From Guillardia theta CCMP2712 (Eukaryota; Cryptophyceae; Pyrenomonadales; Geminigeraceae): DNA of 55,681 nucleotides. The position numbers were made by a program, and so were the translations under genes. This document shows positions 1 to 11,619 of this stretch, piece after piece (position 1 is the first letter of the stretch; each line of letters starts with the position of its first letter). The stretch covers positions 314,146 to 369,826 of the forward strand of contig NW_005434658.1 in assembly GCF_000315625.1 (NCBI RefSeq), read 5' to 3'. The notes beneath the pieces were generated by a model. It saw only the letters and a list, made by a program, of their open reading frames with translations. It was not told where the DNA came from and made no database searches.

Positions 1-606
1 GTCATTGAAGCAGTGGCCAACGGGCCAGTAGTTCCTCGGTAGTCCACAGGCATCGAGAACCACATCCGATCTTTCATCTGACCAGGCGAACGACACGAGG
101 CTGAAGAGACAGAGGAAGGACACTGGGACATGAAACTTCGTCAGCCTGGTTTGACATCGCACACGATTGTTTCATCATCATATGATCTCGTCCACACAGC
201 AGGGGAAACTTGCCATGGATCACATAGGGTGAGAGTTTGTGATCCCACTCAGCCATGAAAGGAAGGATGTGTACGAAATCAGAGATGGCGCGGCCAAACT
301 TGAAGATCATAACATACAAAAGTATCTTGAAGCACAAAAATATCTCACTGCAGAACGTTTGACATGCCCTGTCTCATCTGAGTCCCCCGTGACCGCTGCT
401 GCTCCCCTCTTACCTGCCTGGTTCGCCATTCCTCGTTTATGTGTCCGACGGTCGGGCACTTTGTCGAGTGAAAGTTGACTAAATTTACTGGTCCCGGTCC
501 TGGAGACCGTCGTCGGAGATGAAACCGTCTTCAGTTCATGCTTCCCAAGTTGGAACTTGAAGGTCATCAGTGGCGCAGAGTCTGATCTGTAGTGCTCCCA
601 CGGCAC
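1..606. other. Left edge, possible exons of the gene at 667-1626
   Basis: No gene can be assigned with confidence. The minus strand keeps open frames at about 307-606 and 74-337, directly downstream of the minus-strand gene at 667-1626, and these could be its 3' exons. A possible donor lies where that gene reaches its stop (a GTAAGA on the minus strand), but the acceptors I tried do not keep the frame. The conceptual peptides match no family I recognise. Confidence 0.2.
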
Positions 607-666
607 AGTCTGACCGTCACTGTCTACGAAATCACCTTGGACAAGTGAAGTTCATGTGTGTTTATT

Positions 667-1626
667 TCATCTTACAACTATGGCAGGCGGTCTGTGGACT
701 TGCATGCGATATCGATTCCAAGCATGTCGAGAGCTCTTTTCAGTCAGCAGATCTTTGCCTTCGATCTTGGCCTGCTCTTCAAAGCAAGTTCTCAGCCTCA
801 TGTCCGATCGATTGCTTAGTTGCCGTAAAGTTGGATTTCTGAGGGTGCCTTGGTTGGACGCGGGTTTCAACGGCTGGTGCACCTGATAGTTGCTTTCGAC
901 CTCTGAGATCCAAGAAAGAATTTGTTCTACCATCCCCATGTCAACAATAGCTTTGACGGACTTCGCAGTATTCATATCTAACAGTGAGGGTATCTTGTCC
1001 ACCATGGTTCGCAACGAGACAATGTTCGCTTTGATCTGTAAGATGTTTCCTCCTAGCCTGTTCGGAGCGTTTATATGGCTCTTCTGCATGAATATTGCCT
1101 GACTGTCGTCGCTATGAAGAATTTGCATGAATGTCACCATAAGCCGGCTTAGCTGTTCCAAACTATGTCGCAACGAGTGAAGCTTTCCATCGTGACTTAC
1201 AGCTACTTTGTCAAGCACGCTGAAGTGAATCTTTGCTGTGAGGGAACAAATTGCTTCTTTGAGCTCTTTGCAGGACTTGTGAGCAGAATCCAGAACACCA
1301 CGAAGCTCTTGGTTGGTCATGGAAGATATCGATTCGGTTCTTTTCATTTGGAGGTTTTCCTTGATTTCCTTGTTAATAGTATTGAATGGTCTGATCGAAG
1401 ACTTCTCAGGGTATCGCAAGCTCCCTTTGTGCCAATCTGTTGCTTGTTTTGAAAAGACAAGAGTGCGATGATTTGCTCTCACTCCACGACATGGCGATCT
1501 TGCACAATGCCGAGCGTCCCACGCGATTCCAACATTGCTTCCTTTCTTCGCAGGATTCCTCACGGTGCTACAAGCCTTGGACAGAACCTTGGACCTACTG
1601 GGAGAGAGAAAAGGCTGGCGGGACAT
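667..1626 (-). CDS. Hypothetical protein, helical/coiled-coil
   Basis: An open minus-strand frame of 319 codons with no family I recognise. Residues from about 90 onward are rich in Leu, Ser, Lys and Glu in a helical pattern, with many heptad-like leucines and no membrane segment. The N-terminal 90 residues (Ser/Arg/Lys-rich) look less like coding sequence, so translation may start at an internal Met near residue 93, just before an MKRTES stretch. The 3' end is uncertain because the last codons coincide with a plausible splice donor, and more exons may follow toward position 1. A TCACCCTACCCCT motif, read on the minus strand, lies about 100 bp upstream (1722-1737), as it does upstream of several other genes here. 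Confidence 0.45.
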   Translation of the reverse strand: MSRQPFLSPSRSKVLSKACSTVRNPAKKGSNVGIAWDARHCARSPCRGVRANHRTLVFSKQATDWHKGSLRYPEKSSIRPFNTINKEIKENLQMKRTESISSMTNQELRGVLDSAHKSCKELKEAICSLTAKIHFSVLDKVAVSHDGKLHSLRHSLEQLSRLMVTFMQILHSDDSQAIFMQKSHINAPNRLGGNILQIKANIVSLRTMVDKIPSLLDMNTAKSVKAIVDMGMVEQILSWISEVESNYQVHQPLKPASNQGTLRNPTLRQLSNRSDMRLRTCFEEQAKIEGKDLLTEKSSRHAWNRYRMQVHRPPAIVVR

Positions 1627-1639
1627 CTTGCACTGCTTG

Positions 1640-2273
1640 CTTCTCGTCTCCTTCCTCTGCCCTCCCGGGTTGCGGTTTCGTCGATTTCGCCTGTGGGGAT
1701 GTTGAAGAAGCCAAGGGCGGGGGAAGGGGTAGGGTGATTTGCTACTAAGAGATAGGGGTGGAGAGGCGTTTCAGTTTGTTATGTTTCGGTTGTAGGGGAT
1801 GGCCCGACTCGGCGACCATGACATGTACCGCGCGGCGCGACTCAGAAGTCGGAACCTTGCGACCGTCACTGGTGAGAGCCTTCAAAGTATTGAACCGTCA
1901 ACTCCGACCTCTGACTGACGACCGTCATGTCTGAAAGGCCCAAGTTCAGATCTCGTCGCGTAACAAATTTTCAATCAACTACCGTACCGGTACGGCCATT
2001 GGCCACTCACGGCGGCCGCCCCGGGCACTGCCGTTCAACGGTTGGTGACCGGGTGGCAGTCAGTCGGTCATAACTGAGAAGAGCCAAGTTATCACAGTAT
2101 TGGTGACTTGGCGAAGTAAAATCTATAGATCTGTACAGTGGTACATATCTTATATCAGTCTTGCGATAGGTCAGCGGCCCGGGGGTGAAGCAAATGCGAG
2201 CGAGCGAGCTCGTTGCAATCAACAAGGATATATTGCAAACAATTTTGAAAGAGCGTAAACCAATCTTCGATGC
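1640..2273. other. Intergenic spacer with GC-rich island A
   Basis: No gene seen. From about 1795 to 2215 the sequence is GC-rich and made of short recurring words (GACCGTC, CGGCGGCC, GTCACTGG and a TACCGTACCGGTACGG palindrome). It resembles the islands near 21.5, 31, 44.3, 47.9 and 50.8 kb. Confidence 0.4.
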
Positions 2274-3843
2274 TTAGGCATAGTAATTGAGGGAAGTCTT
2301 CTTCTTGGCTTGCACAACTGCGATACCCTCAACATAGTCTTCGTGTCTGAGTTCGGTTCCACCTCTCCTGAGTGCCAGCATACCAGCTTCCACAGCAACG
2401 GCCTGAAACAGCAGGGTTCAGCAAATTTCAAGTAGAAAATGGGAATGACTCTTTCATCCTTACCTTCAGCTGTGCCCCGTTGAAATCATCAGTACATCTT
2501 GCTAGCTCTTCGTAGTTCACATCGTCACTAACATTCATTTTCCTGGAATGAATCTGTAGAATCCTTGCCCTGGCCTCTTCGGTGGGGTGTGGAAATTCGA
2601 TTTTGCGATCCAAACGCCCGGAACGGAGGAGGGCAGGATCGAGGATATCAATTCTATTCGTTGCGGCGACCACCTTAATACGATCCTCACTGCTGAATCC
2701 ATCCAATTGATTGAGCAACTCCAACATAGTTCTTTGAACTTCCCTTTTCGCAAAGTCAGCGCCAATGTGAGAAGAGGTTAATCCAAATTACCTGTCTCCT
2801 GAAATATCACTGTCGAAGCGCTTCGTGCCCACTGCGTCCAGCTCATCAATGAAAATAATAGCTCCTGAGTTGTTCGACCCCGGACCAGACTTTTCTTTTG
2901 CCAGAGCAAAAGCATCTCTGACAAGTTTCGCACCATCTCCGATGAACATTTGCACAAGCTGAGGCCCTGCCAATTTCAAGAAGCAAGCATTCGTTTGGGC
3001 CGCACATGCTCTTGCCATGAGCGTCTTTCCCGTTCCTGGAGGCCCGTATAGTAGGACTCCTTTTGGTGGACGAATACCAATAGCTTCAAACCGTTCTTTA
3101 TGTGTTAGAGGCAGGACGAGCGCCTCCACCAACTGCGCCATAGATGTTAGTGAATACTTAGACAGCGATGACAAGGCAGTCACTTCACCTCTTGAATTTG
3201 CTTGTCTAGTCCACCAATATCGCTGTATTCTTCCGTGGGCTTCTCATCAACCTCCATTGCTTTTACTCTTGAATCATACTCTGCGGGAAGCGTGTCCAAA
3301 ATCAAATAGCTGTCCTTGTTCACCCCAACAAGGTCTCCAGGCTGAAGCTTTTCAGGGTCGACCAGACCAACCACCGGCAAGAAAATGGTCTGGCGAGTAG
3401 ATGTCTTGATCACTACACATTTTCCCTTTCGGTGAGAGTCCAAATCCACATTTGCGCCATCATCCTCGACTTCGTCTTTCTCCTGGAGTTCCAAAATCTG
3501 TGACCGGAGAAATTATTGGTAAGTTGAGATTGCCGACAGAAATCAATATCAAAATCATGTACCTCAACAATATTTCCAACTAAATAGGGAAGCTGCTTAT
3601 TGAGTTTGATCTTATCCGTGTTCTCCTTAATCCTTTCGTTGGTGCTGCTCTGTTCGTGCTTCAAGCGAGTTTCTTCAGACTTCATCGCTTTGATTTCATT
3701 GTCAAGCAATCTGCAAAGAACCTTACAACGATAATATTCACGATTGATGTCGAAAACCTGCAACGGGAGTTGATTTCCTCTGCTGTTGCTCTGAGGATAT
3801 CCTCTCCGAGAGCACTCGCAATTTCATCATCCAAGTTCGCCAT
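2274..3843 (-). CDS. RPT5: 26S proteasome regulatory ATPase subunit Rpt5 (PSMC3/S6A)
   Basis: One of six AAA+ ATPases in the base of the 26S proteasome 19S particle, which unfolds ubiquitinated substrates. Six exons on the minus strand: 3843-3758, 3710-3563, 3497-3189, 3132-2792, 2743-2464 and 2402-2274. They give 430 residues, normal for Rpt5. Seen in order: an N-terminal coiled coil; the OB-fold region with [15 protein letters not shown]; Walker A GPPGTGKT; Walker [15 protein letters not shown], preceded by a short insertion rich in Gly/Ser/Asn; the SRH region [21 protein letters not shown]; and a C-terminal NYYA. The last residues are the HbYX-type tail that docks into the 20S alpha ring and identifies Rpt5 among the six paralogs. 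Introns are 47-65 bp, GT-AG. The gene is divergent from E(z), with about 830 bp between starts. Confidence 0.97.
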
Positions 3844-4675
3844 GATAGCGAAAACCCGGCAACCTGACAACGAATTACAATCGAGCAAGTCTTATCCACA
3901 ATTGACTGTTGCAACAAATCATCCTCTGTTTTAGTAGAGTCTAAACTAAAACCTCCAAACGTATATATCCTCGCATGGTTCGAATTTGAACGTTTTCCAC
4001 CCGTCCTCGTGCCTAATTTAATCATGATCCAACCTGCTAATCGCAAAATCCGATCTGTTCTATTTATATTTCTGCGCTCGAATCCTCATGACGGGCAAAC
4101 TCCTCATTCGCAGGCCCAGCGATCGATTCCATTATCACCTTCACTGCACTGACATCGTTTCAGCTCTCTAACTCCCCTTCCCATGTCCTATTTCACTCCT
4201 TTCCTTTCCCTCTCTCCTCTTCATCTTCTTGCTTCTTAGTGTCGTCTTCACACCACTCTCTCTGCTCTCCATCATCCTGATCTTTCTTGCCCTGCCATGA
4301 TCCAACTGTCTCGATGTGCATAGAAACAGCGACAGCTGTCCTCAATAGCACCACCACTACTGTTACCTGCTCTTTTCAGTCAGGTAGTGGGGTACTACAT
4401 CGACCAGTCGACTGATGGGGTACTTGCGCTCTAAAGTACCGGTAATGGATACCACGGGTTAGTTTTACTTGAAGGGTTTGGACTTAATAAAGACTTGGGG
4501 CAATATGAGGGGAAGGGGTATGTACCCTACCCCCATTTTACACAACATCTTTTTGTTGACCCCTCCTCAAAGACTTTTTGAATCTAATAGTACCCGGTTG
4601 AATATAACCCTACCTGTCCTACTTGCGTTTCAGAGGACCCTTACCCCCCTTTGCATCTCAACCCTGATCCTGGCC
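3844..4675. promoter_or_regulatory. Divergent promoter region RPT5 / E(z)
   Basis: About 830 bp between two divergent starts. It holds CT-rich stretches (4150-4270) and, at 4500-4640, several GGGGTA/TACCC tracts including GTACCCTACCCCC (about 4522-4535). The frame of the first E(z) exon stays open upstream to 4469, so part of this region may be 5' coding sequence. No TATA box stands out. Confidence 0.35.
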
Positions 4676-7600
4676 ATGCGGGCTTTCGCCGCCACAGCAT
4701 GGCGGGCGATCCAGGAGGAAAGGACGAGAGACCTGCAGGTAACAGTCCATGGCATCACAATTCCACAAGAATCTCACAATGTCGCTGTTTTCCATACCAT
4801 CATCCTGCTCTCCGCTATCCTCACCAATAGATCGACTTCAATCAGGGCACAGGTCATGCTCGGGTCGCTTTCGGTCTGTTCACCCCATCACTTGCTTTCA
4901 ATGTGACTAGCATAACAACCAAATCCATGCGCTTTTGTCATGGCACGATCAAAACAACAACTTTGTCGCTCTGACATGCATGATTCTGCGGGTGACAACC
5001 TTTGGTTCATTGTGTCACATATCGCAAGAGCTCGCACAGGCCCGTGCGAAGCATATGATTCATGCATTACATTATGGTGTACACCTGCTCTTGAGTGTAT
5101 CAGGATGTTCAAGACTTGTTCGCTGCCTCCCACCCCCAATGCCTGCATGACAATGTTTTTTGCAGGCTGAATTCGACAAGAATCGGGAGGTCCTTACGAA
5201 ACAGCTAGAACACCGGCAGGCAAACCTTGTAAAGCTTCAAGAAAAGAAAGACCTGGCTGTCCTGGAGGTCATGGACGATGGCAGCACTGAAGACGAGAGT
5301 AGCCGCGCTGTAAGGCAGACCAATGCCTCGACCATGCAGGAAAGGGGCAATAAACACCTTGCGGTGCAGTGGGGAAAGCCCCAGCCAAAACGACGGATAG
5401 TCACTTTCAGAGTGAACTCTATAGAAAAGATTGAGAAGCCTGTGATTGTTCGCTTCCTTGTTGCAAGCCGTGTTGATGGATCCGTAGGTGTTCAACATGC
5501 CTAGAGTGCCTGCTTACCCCTGCTACCGTTCGTGGACCACCCTAGCTCGTAACATGTCAGTAACATACTGAGCACTGAGAACAAAGTGGATGGTTGATGG
5601 CATGCTGAATCTCAGGTTTGTGGACGATGACCCAGTCTTGCGATCTCTCCCATATTTCGGAGAGCAGGATGAAGGACCCTTGGAGTTCTTCGAGCGAGGG
5701 TGCCCTGCCTGTTGTTCCACTGTCGTCCCTGAACAGTTTGTGCAGGTATGAATCAATACTTGCCGACACGAGCAAGTACAGCGATGTGGATGTTCTAGTG
5801 GATCCCAGAAGGTTTTCTTGTGGAATGGTTGTGAAGTTTCTGATATCTTCCTTAGAGTTTGCTTTCGAAAGTTGATCGACTCAATCTTCAAGAAGTGTGG
5901 AGTTTGCTCATTTGTTGAGATCCCTTGTGTAATCACAATGGCAGGTTTGGTGAAAGTCATGAGACCCTTGTCGAGCTCTGTGATGTCTTGAACGACATTG
6001 AGGTTGTATGCTTAGATTGACTTTTCCTGAGCCGTTGACGGCTGAATGTGTCTTGAGTAGAAAAGTGAGGAGAATCGGGGCGAGCAAGGTTTCAGTGAGC
6101 AAGAACCGGAGATGAAAGTGAGCGATAATGCTGTGGTGAAAGTCTCTTTCACTGTGGAGAATGAGGTTAGCCTTGTGAATCTACCCAGGAAGCAAATGTT
6201 CATCAGCTTGACAGGATGTGAACGTTCACACGCGTCTTGGGGGGGAGGAGAGATTTTCCGCTTGCAGTGACAAGCTCAGCCATTCTGATAGACCTGAGCT
6301 GCAACATCAGCAACAGATACCTGCTGACGATCTGCTGGATTGTGCGCATGAATCCCGTCCACAAGAGCAGAAGAAAGAGCCTAAGGGTCATTCGAAAAGG
6401 CGAGGTCGCCCCAGCATCGCAGCGAATTTTCACGTGTGGACCATTAAGGTTGTCAGCAGGAGCTCTCTGGTGTGTCGGCTTGACTGTCATGACAGGAGAT
6501 CATGGATGAAAAAGATATCTTGAAGAAGGAGCAGGTGGACAAAGTTGTGACCGAGGATCAAAACCAAGTATGTTGTTGTTTGTTGTGCCCTCGCGTTGGA
6601 CAGGAACGACATTCTAGTCGCCGGCGGTGACTTTGGCTTGCTTCAGGGCCCCATAGGCGAAGATACGTACAGAACGTTGTTCTGCAGGTCGAAGCACTAC
6701 TCTGTGCCTGACAAACACTGATGCTGAATGGGTTCAGGCGCTGCTTTCGTTACGATTGTAACGCCCATGGAATAGCCCAGCCCATGCCCATGGTAAGGCT
6801 TCAGGCAGTGAACATATTGTGGGTAACATGTCATGAAAACAGGCGAGACCGACGGTCATCTCGCGAAGTGATGGGACATGGGAGGAAGAAGGAGTGAATG
6901 GTGGAAATGCCGAGCATCGAGACGCAGGGGTCGTTGACAGCAACTTAGATAGAAGGGGAGCAGGGGAAATAGGAAAGAGCGAGGGAGCAGATGCATCACC
7001 CCATGATGAAGCGAATAGAATCGACAAGAAGAGGGAGCTAGCGCTCGAGACAGTTATGCGGATCTGTGGGAACGACTTTCAGACCGCCTCGAGGCTTCTC
7101 GGGGAAGAGTGGAAGGAAAGGGAGATTTATCGCTTCATGAAGGACCAGGTAGACAGATCGAGGCAGTGTCTTGCTCTCCCTCTGACATGTCCAACTCTCG
7201 CTACAGGGCTGGCTGGAAATGTTGCACAAACTTGCGCTGTCAAGGTCGAGTGACAACAACGATCAGCCAGTGGTACACCAGGCGCCAGCGGAGGCGATGG
7301 CAGCAGCAGGGACTGATCAGGAAGAGGACGTAAAGCAACAGGATAAAACTTCTCCAGATTTCAAGAACCGGCTCTCGAACGTCGTCTACGACGACGACGT
7401 CAGGAGCGAGGTTTACAACGCAGGCTTGACGCACGAGAAGAGGAGGAAGATACAGAAGGTATTGGGTGACCAGGAGATGTCGAGCTGCCGCTGCTGAATG
7501 CCAGTACAGGCGAGAATGAACACCATCACCTACAAGAAACGTCGGACGCTCTCCGGACTCCAGGTTTCCACTTCCGCCCTCGTTGCTTCCCTTCTGGCAC

Positions 7601-9320
7601 CTGTGGAATTGCTCTCCCCTGCTTCTCTCGCACCTTGTTGCTGCTTCCCCTCCTGGCTGCTACCTCCTGTTCTGTCTCCTCACTGACTCGTCCTACCTTG
7701 TCAGCCTCCCTTCACACCCTGCGAGTGCGGAAACCAGGGGAAACCCTGCCTGCCAGATCAGGTGAGATTCCTACAGCAATTCTGAGGAGGGAGGGAGGCT
7801 GGGAGAGTTTCGAGCATCTGAGCATATTTCTCGGCAGTGCTCCTGCATCGAAGCCGGAAATTTCTGCGAGAAGCAGTGCAGTTGCCATGCCGACTGTGTT
7901 TATCGCTTCCCGGGTACGGGCGAGCAGAAGGGGCTGAGAGGTTGTGACGTGGCTGCCTTGCGCAGGTTGTCAGTGCAAGAGGGAGAACAAGAGGTGTAGA
8001 ACGAGCGCCTGCCCGTGCTACGCAGCCAACAGGGAGTGTGATCCAGATTCGTGCCTGTGCGGAGCGAGCCAGGTGCTCAGTTTTCCTGCTTTTCTTCATT
8101 TGTCTCCTCTGTTCCCCTGCCTGCATGTGAAAGGCGATCTCGCTCCCTCTTGCCTCAGCTCCTCCGTCCTCCTCTCTCCTGCCTCCTCCCTTGACACAGA
8201 TGGTACCAGCTTCAGAACTTCTTCGGGCCCCCAAGGAGCTCGCATGCAAGGAGGGTAGCGGACACGAGCAGCGAGCAGGAGGACTCGCCGGTGAAATGCG
8301 GCTCGAGCTCGAGCATTGGCGAGTGCTGCAATACCAACCTGCTTCAACGAGTACTCTGCTGCTCTTGCTGGAGCTGCCGGGGGCTGACCATTCTTGCAGC
8401 GGCATGCTCGGCTGCGCATGGGAATCAGCGACGTGTCTGGCTGGGGCCTGTTCTCCTCCGACGACCTTGAGAAGGACGAGTTCATCTACGAATACATGGG
8501 TCGTTAGGAGCGTGAGAGGCTGAGGGCTGAAGGGACTGTGTGCAGGGGAGTTGATATCGCACGAGGAGGCGGACAGGAGGGGGTACATCTACGACAAGAT
8601 GCGGTACAGCTACCTGTTCAACCTCAACGAGGTAAGGAGAGGAGGTGGAGGGGAGACTGGCAGAGGGAAGGTGAGCGTGGTAGAACAAGAGGGAGGATCA
8701 AGATGGGCAGAATGTTTTGGAGGAGCATTCATAGAGGGGAGGAGGGAGGAGGGAGGAGGGAGGAGGGATCTTTGTGCGAGGGGAGAGTTTCGGAGGAGGA
8801 CCCATGTTTCATCTCCTTGATTCCTTGTAGAGCACAGTAGTCGATGCATCGAGGAAGGGAAACAAGACCAGGTTTGCAAACCACAGCAGCCATCCTAACT
8901 GCTAGTACGTCCCTGCTCCTGCCACGTGTGTCCCCGTCTAACCTGCGACCGTGAAGTTGCAAGATCATGCTGGTCAACGGGGAGCATCGCATCGGAGTGT
9001 ACGCCAAGGAGGTAAGGAGGGAGGGAGGGAGGGTCAGGAAGAGAGCGGGAGAAAGAGAGCGGGAGGAGTGACAGTGGGCAGAGAAGGAGATGGGGAAGTG
9101 GCAAGACAGGCAGGGAAAGGAATCCAACAGGCTGGTCGCAGGCGATTACTAGCGGGGACGAACTATTCTACGACTACCGGCATGGACTAGCCTATGACGT
9201 CGGTAAGCTCCTTCCGCCTCCTCCTTGCTTCTCCCCTCCTGCTACCCAACTCTTGACCCCTTGCCCTGATCCAACGCCATTGCAGGGCTCTCAGCAGTTC
9301 CAGATTGGATGGAGCGATGA
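4676..9320 (+). CDS. E(z): Enhancer-of-zeste histone H3K27 methyltransferase (PRC2 catalytic subunit)
   Basis: Catalytic subunit of Polycomb repressive complex 2, which methylates H3 lysine 27. My model has 24 exons and 829 residues (human EZH2 has 746): 4676-4738, 5166-5487, 5573-5745, 5856-5896, 5945-6002, 6061-6117, 6189-6217, 6268-6448, 6496-6567, 6647-6687, 6738-6792, 6843-7148, 7207-7458, 7510-7563, 7705-7761, 7838-7913, 7966-8072, 8216-8350, 8400-8499, 8546-8631, 8831-8904, 8957-9011, 9142-9202, 9286-9320. All phases close. Seen in order: an EZH2-like N-terminal segment with [15 protein letters not shown]; an AT-hook-like KRRGRPS; the pre-CXC motif [11 protein letters not shown] (about residue 345); a SANT-like helix set (about 425-466); a CXC cysteine domain (about 573-645); and a SET domain with GDVSGWG-type start (SDVSGWGLF), [11 protein letters not shown] and ELFYDYRHG, ending [11 protein letters not shown]. 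Exact boundaries before 5573 are the least sure, and the start may be further upstream. Confidence 0.95.
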
Positions 9321-9603
9321 TGATGGGGCACGGGGAAGAGGAGGGAGGGAGGGGATGGGGATGGGGGAGGGGAACGACATAACTAACGTGAATGAAGGTG
9401 TCAATGTATTCTTAGACGCTGATCTCTCGTTGCCGACCACACGGTTCGAGATCGTTGGTTCTTTGCCTTCTCCCCCTCCCCCCGGTGCTGGGCTCGTCAG
9501 GCGAGAAACACGGCTGAGCTGGGGCTTAGCTGGCGATCGAAATTTGACCTGCTCACTTCCCGCACATCTTGAGCAGACCTGCGACCATAGACTACCGGAA
9601 GGT

Positions 9604-9751
9604 TCAGGCAGATAGATGGAAGCGGGGATAGAAGTAGGGTAGGAGGGAGGAGAGGAGGGGAGGAGAGGGGAAGCGAACATCTTCATATACCTCTTTGGCA
9701 TGAACAGAAACTGGAGACTCACCCTGTGAGCTAGTGAGTGAGAAGAAGGAT

Positions 9752-9784
<33 letters not shown>

Positions 9785-11619
9785 TCCTCCTCCTCCTCCT
9801 ATCCCCCGCTCTTTTCTCTAGTCCCTCCCCCCTCCTCACCAGGTAAATGTCAAACATAGCCTTGCAAAGAGGAGCTGACGAAAATGTTTTCTTCTGTCCA
9901 AGAGCTGAAACCTGCACCAACCCATCTCAGCTTCACCGCCCTCTACCACCCCCTGCTTTTCCTCTCCCACGGACCCCTCTTCCTTCCTCCATTTGCCAAC
10001 CTGGAGGTCACTTCCCATCTGGATGAAGTCGATCTCATTGTTCGTCTCCAACTTGCTCATCGAGCCGAAGAAGCTGCGAGGACTCTTGAGAACGGAGCAG
10101 AGGAAGCATGAACAAACACCCTGCAAGAGGGAAGCGGAAGAGGAAAAGGAAGACATGGAAATAGAGGAGGAGGAGGAGGAGGAGGAGGAGGAGGAGGAGG
10201 AGGAGGAGGAGGAGGAGGAGGAGGAGGAGGAGGAGGAGGAGGAGGAGGAGGAGGAGAAGGTACGCATGTGCAGCACGGAAGAAGGAGAGGCGACTTTGAT
10301 GTTTCACCTCTTGAACGCATCCAACGGCGCATCTGTCCCCTTGACCCTGCGGTGAGTTCAGAGCCCAGGCGACTCCCACCAGCCTCCCAGCTCGCAGCTA
10401 CCTGGGCTCAAGAGACTCCGCAAGCGCATTTCCGATCTTCTCAGCTCCAACTAGTGGAGAAGGTAAGGAGGAGAAGGGGAGCGAGGGAGGGGAGAGGGGA
10501 GAGGGGGACAAGAAGAAGGATTCCAATGACTCGACAGCAAGTACACGTGTAACGAGCAAAGACATGAGGGCGCCTAGCAGAAACGAAGAGGAGGAGGAGG
10601 AGAAGGTGGTGGCAGCGGTGGCGGTGGAGGACTGGCAGAGGAGGCAAGGAGAGAGGAGGGAGGAGGGAGGAGGGAGGAGGGAGGAGGGAGGAGGGACTGG
10701 TTGGAACCGGTTCGAGCCATGACGATCTTGAGCGCTTTAGGGTACGAGCCCTCTAGGAGGGCCTTATTCGCAGACTTCTCGTCCTTGGGAGCCGCCGCCT
10801 GAAGCACTGAGTCAACAGACGCAGACTCGTCTCTCCCTGTCCTACTCATAGACTGCTCTGAACCTCCTGTCCCTCCTTTTCCAACCCTCCACTTCCCCAT
10901 TCCCCCCCTTCAACAACCTCCCTTCTCGTTCTATTTGCTGTGCTCTCCTCTCTTCTTCTCCTCTCCTCTCCTCTCCTCTCCTCTCCTCTCCTCTCCTCTC
11001 CTCTCCTCTCCTCTCTCCACCTTTGCAGCGTCGGAGTCAACGTACATCCCCACCGCGTACACATTCACAGCAACGGGCCCCAGGATAGCCTTCTTCCTCT
11101 CGCCAGCTCCAATGAACTGCAAGCAAAGTGAGATGAGCATGCCGGACCAGCAAGAGCAAGCAGAACCTTTAGGAGCTTTGAACCTGCCTTGACGGTCTCC
11201 GGGAAAGTGATTCCTGTCCGAACGATCGTTAGAATCAAAAGCGAAGGACATGTATGCATTGGGTACACGCTCACTGGAAAACCGCCAGCCTCTACAGGAA
11301 GCAGCGCAGAGTATAGCAGGGAGGGGAGAGGGTGGGAAGAAGAGGAAATCATAATCATGATAATAGACAGGACTCTCCATAAGATCATCTTGTTCACATC
11401 CATGAAAATGTTGCGATCTTGTACTCTACCTGTGTGTTTCTCAACAAATCCCGATCCTCCTCGTAGGCGGTTCGCCAGCGCACCGCCCTGCTGAGCCTGC
11501 GCGACCAGGAGGGGGGAGGAACGTGCATAGGGGCTGAGGGACGAGGATGCAGGGAGAGAGAGGCCGCCTTCTCCTCTGCATGCCGCCAGTGCCGCCACGA
11601 TAGTTAGCGCCTTCAGCAT
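9604..11619 (-). CDS. Chalcone-isomerase-like protein with N-terminal presequence
   Basis: Member of the chalcone isomerase fold family. In plants, family members act in flavonoid synthesis or, more widely, as plastid fatty-acid-binding proteins. Nine minus-strand exons close in phase to 258 residues: 11619-11430, 11213-11167, 11116-11021, 10798-10708, 10450-10402, 10346-10308, 10073-10001, 9911-9840 and 9723-9604. Seen: a hydrophobic signal-like start (MLKALTIVAALAAC), then a Ser/Ala-rich stretch to about residue 60; TGITFPETVKAG; the hallmark FIGAGERKKAILGPVAVNVY; a LLEGSYPKALKIVM strand; EKIGNALAESLEP; and SAPLCKAMFDIYLGESPVS near the end. The presequence suggests entry to the ER or a complex plastid, but no Phe marks the likely cleavage site, so the compartment is open. 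True chalcone isomerase activity is not implied. Introns carry long simple repeats. Convergent with E(z), 283 bp apart. Confidence 0.88.
10164..10257. repeat. (GAG)n trinucleotide repeat in an intron
   Basis: About 31 uninterrupted GAG/CTC units. The tract lies inside the 234-bp intron 10074-10307 of the chalcone-isomerase-like gene. The poly-Glu or poly-Leu frames across it are therefore probably not translated. Confidence 0.9.
10959..11016. repeat. (CTCCT)n pentanucleotide repeat in an intron
   Basis: About eleven units of a CTCCT/AGGAG pentamer inside intron 10799-11020 of the chalcone-isomerase-like gene. Confidence 0.9.

Noticed and set aside
7758-8588. A 276-codon open frame antisense to E(z)
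   Set aside because: It overlaps the CXC/SET exons and introns of E(z), has low-complexity Ser/Arg composition and no recognisable domain.
9836-10380. Poly-Glu, poly-Leu, poly-Ser and poly-Pro frames over the GAG repeat
   Set aside because: All arise from one trinucleotide tract that lies in an intron of the chalcone-isomerase-like gene.
10964-11014. Regular repeats as a possible CRISPR array
   Set aside because: Perfect short-period tandem repeats without unique spacers, in a eukaryotic intron.
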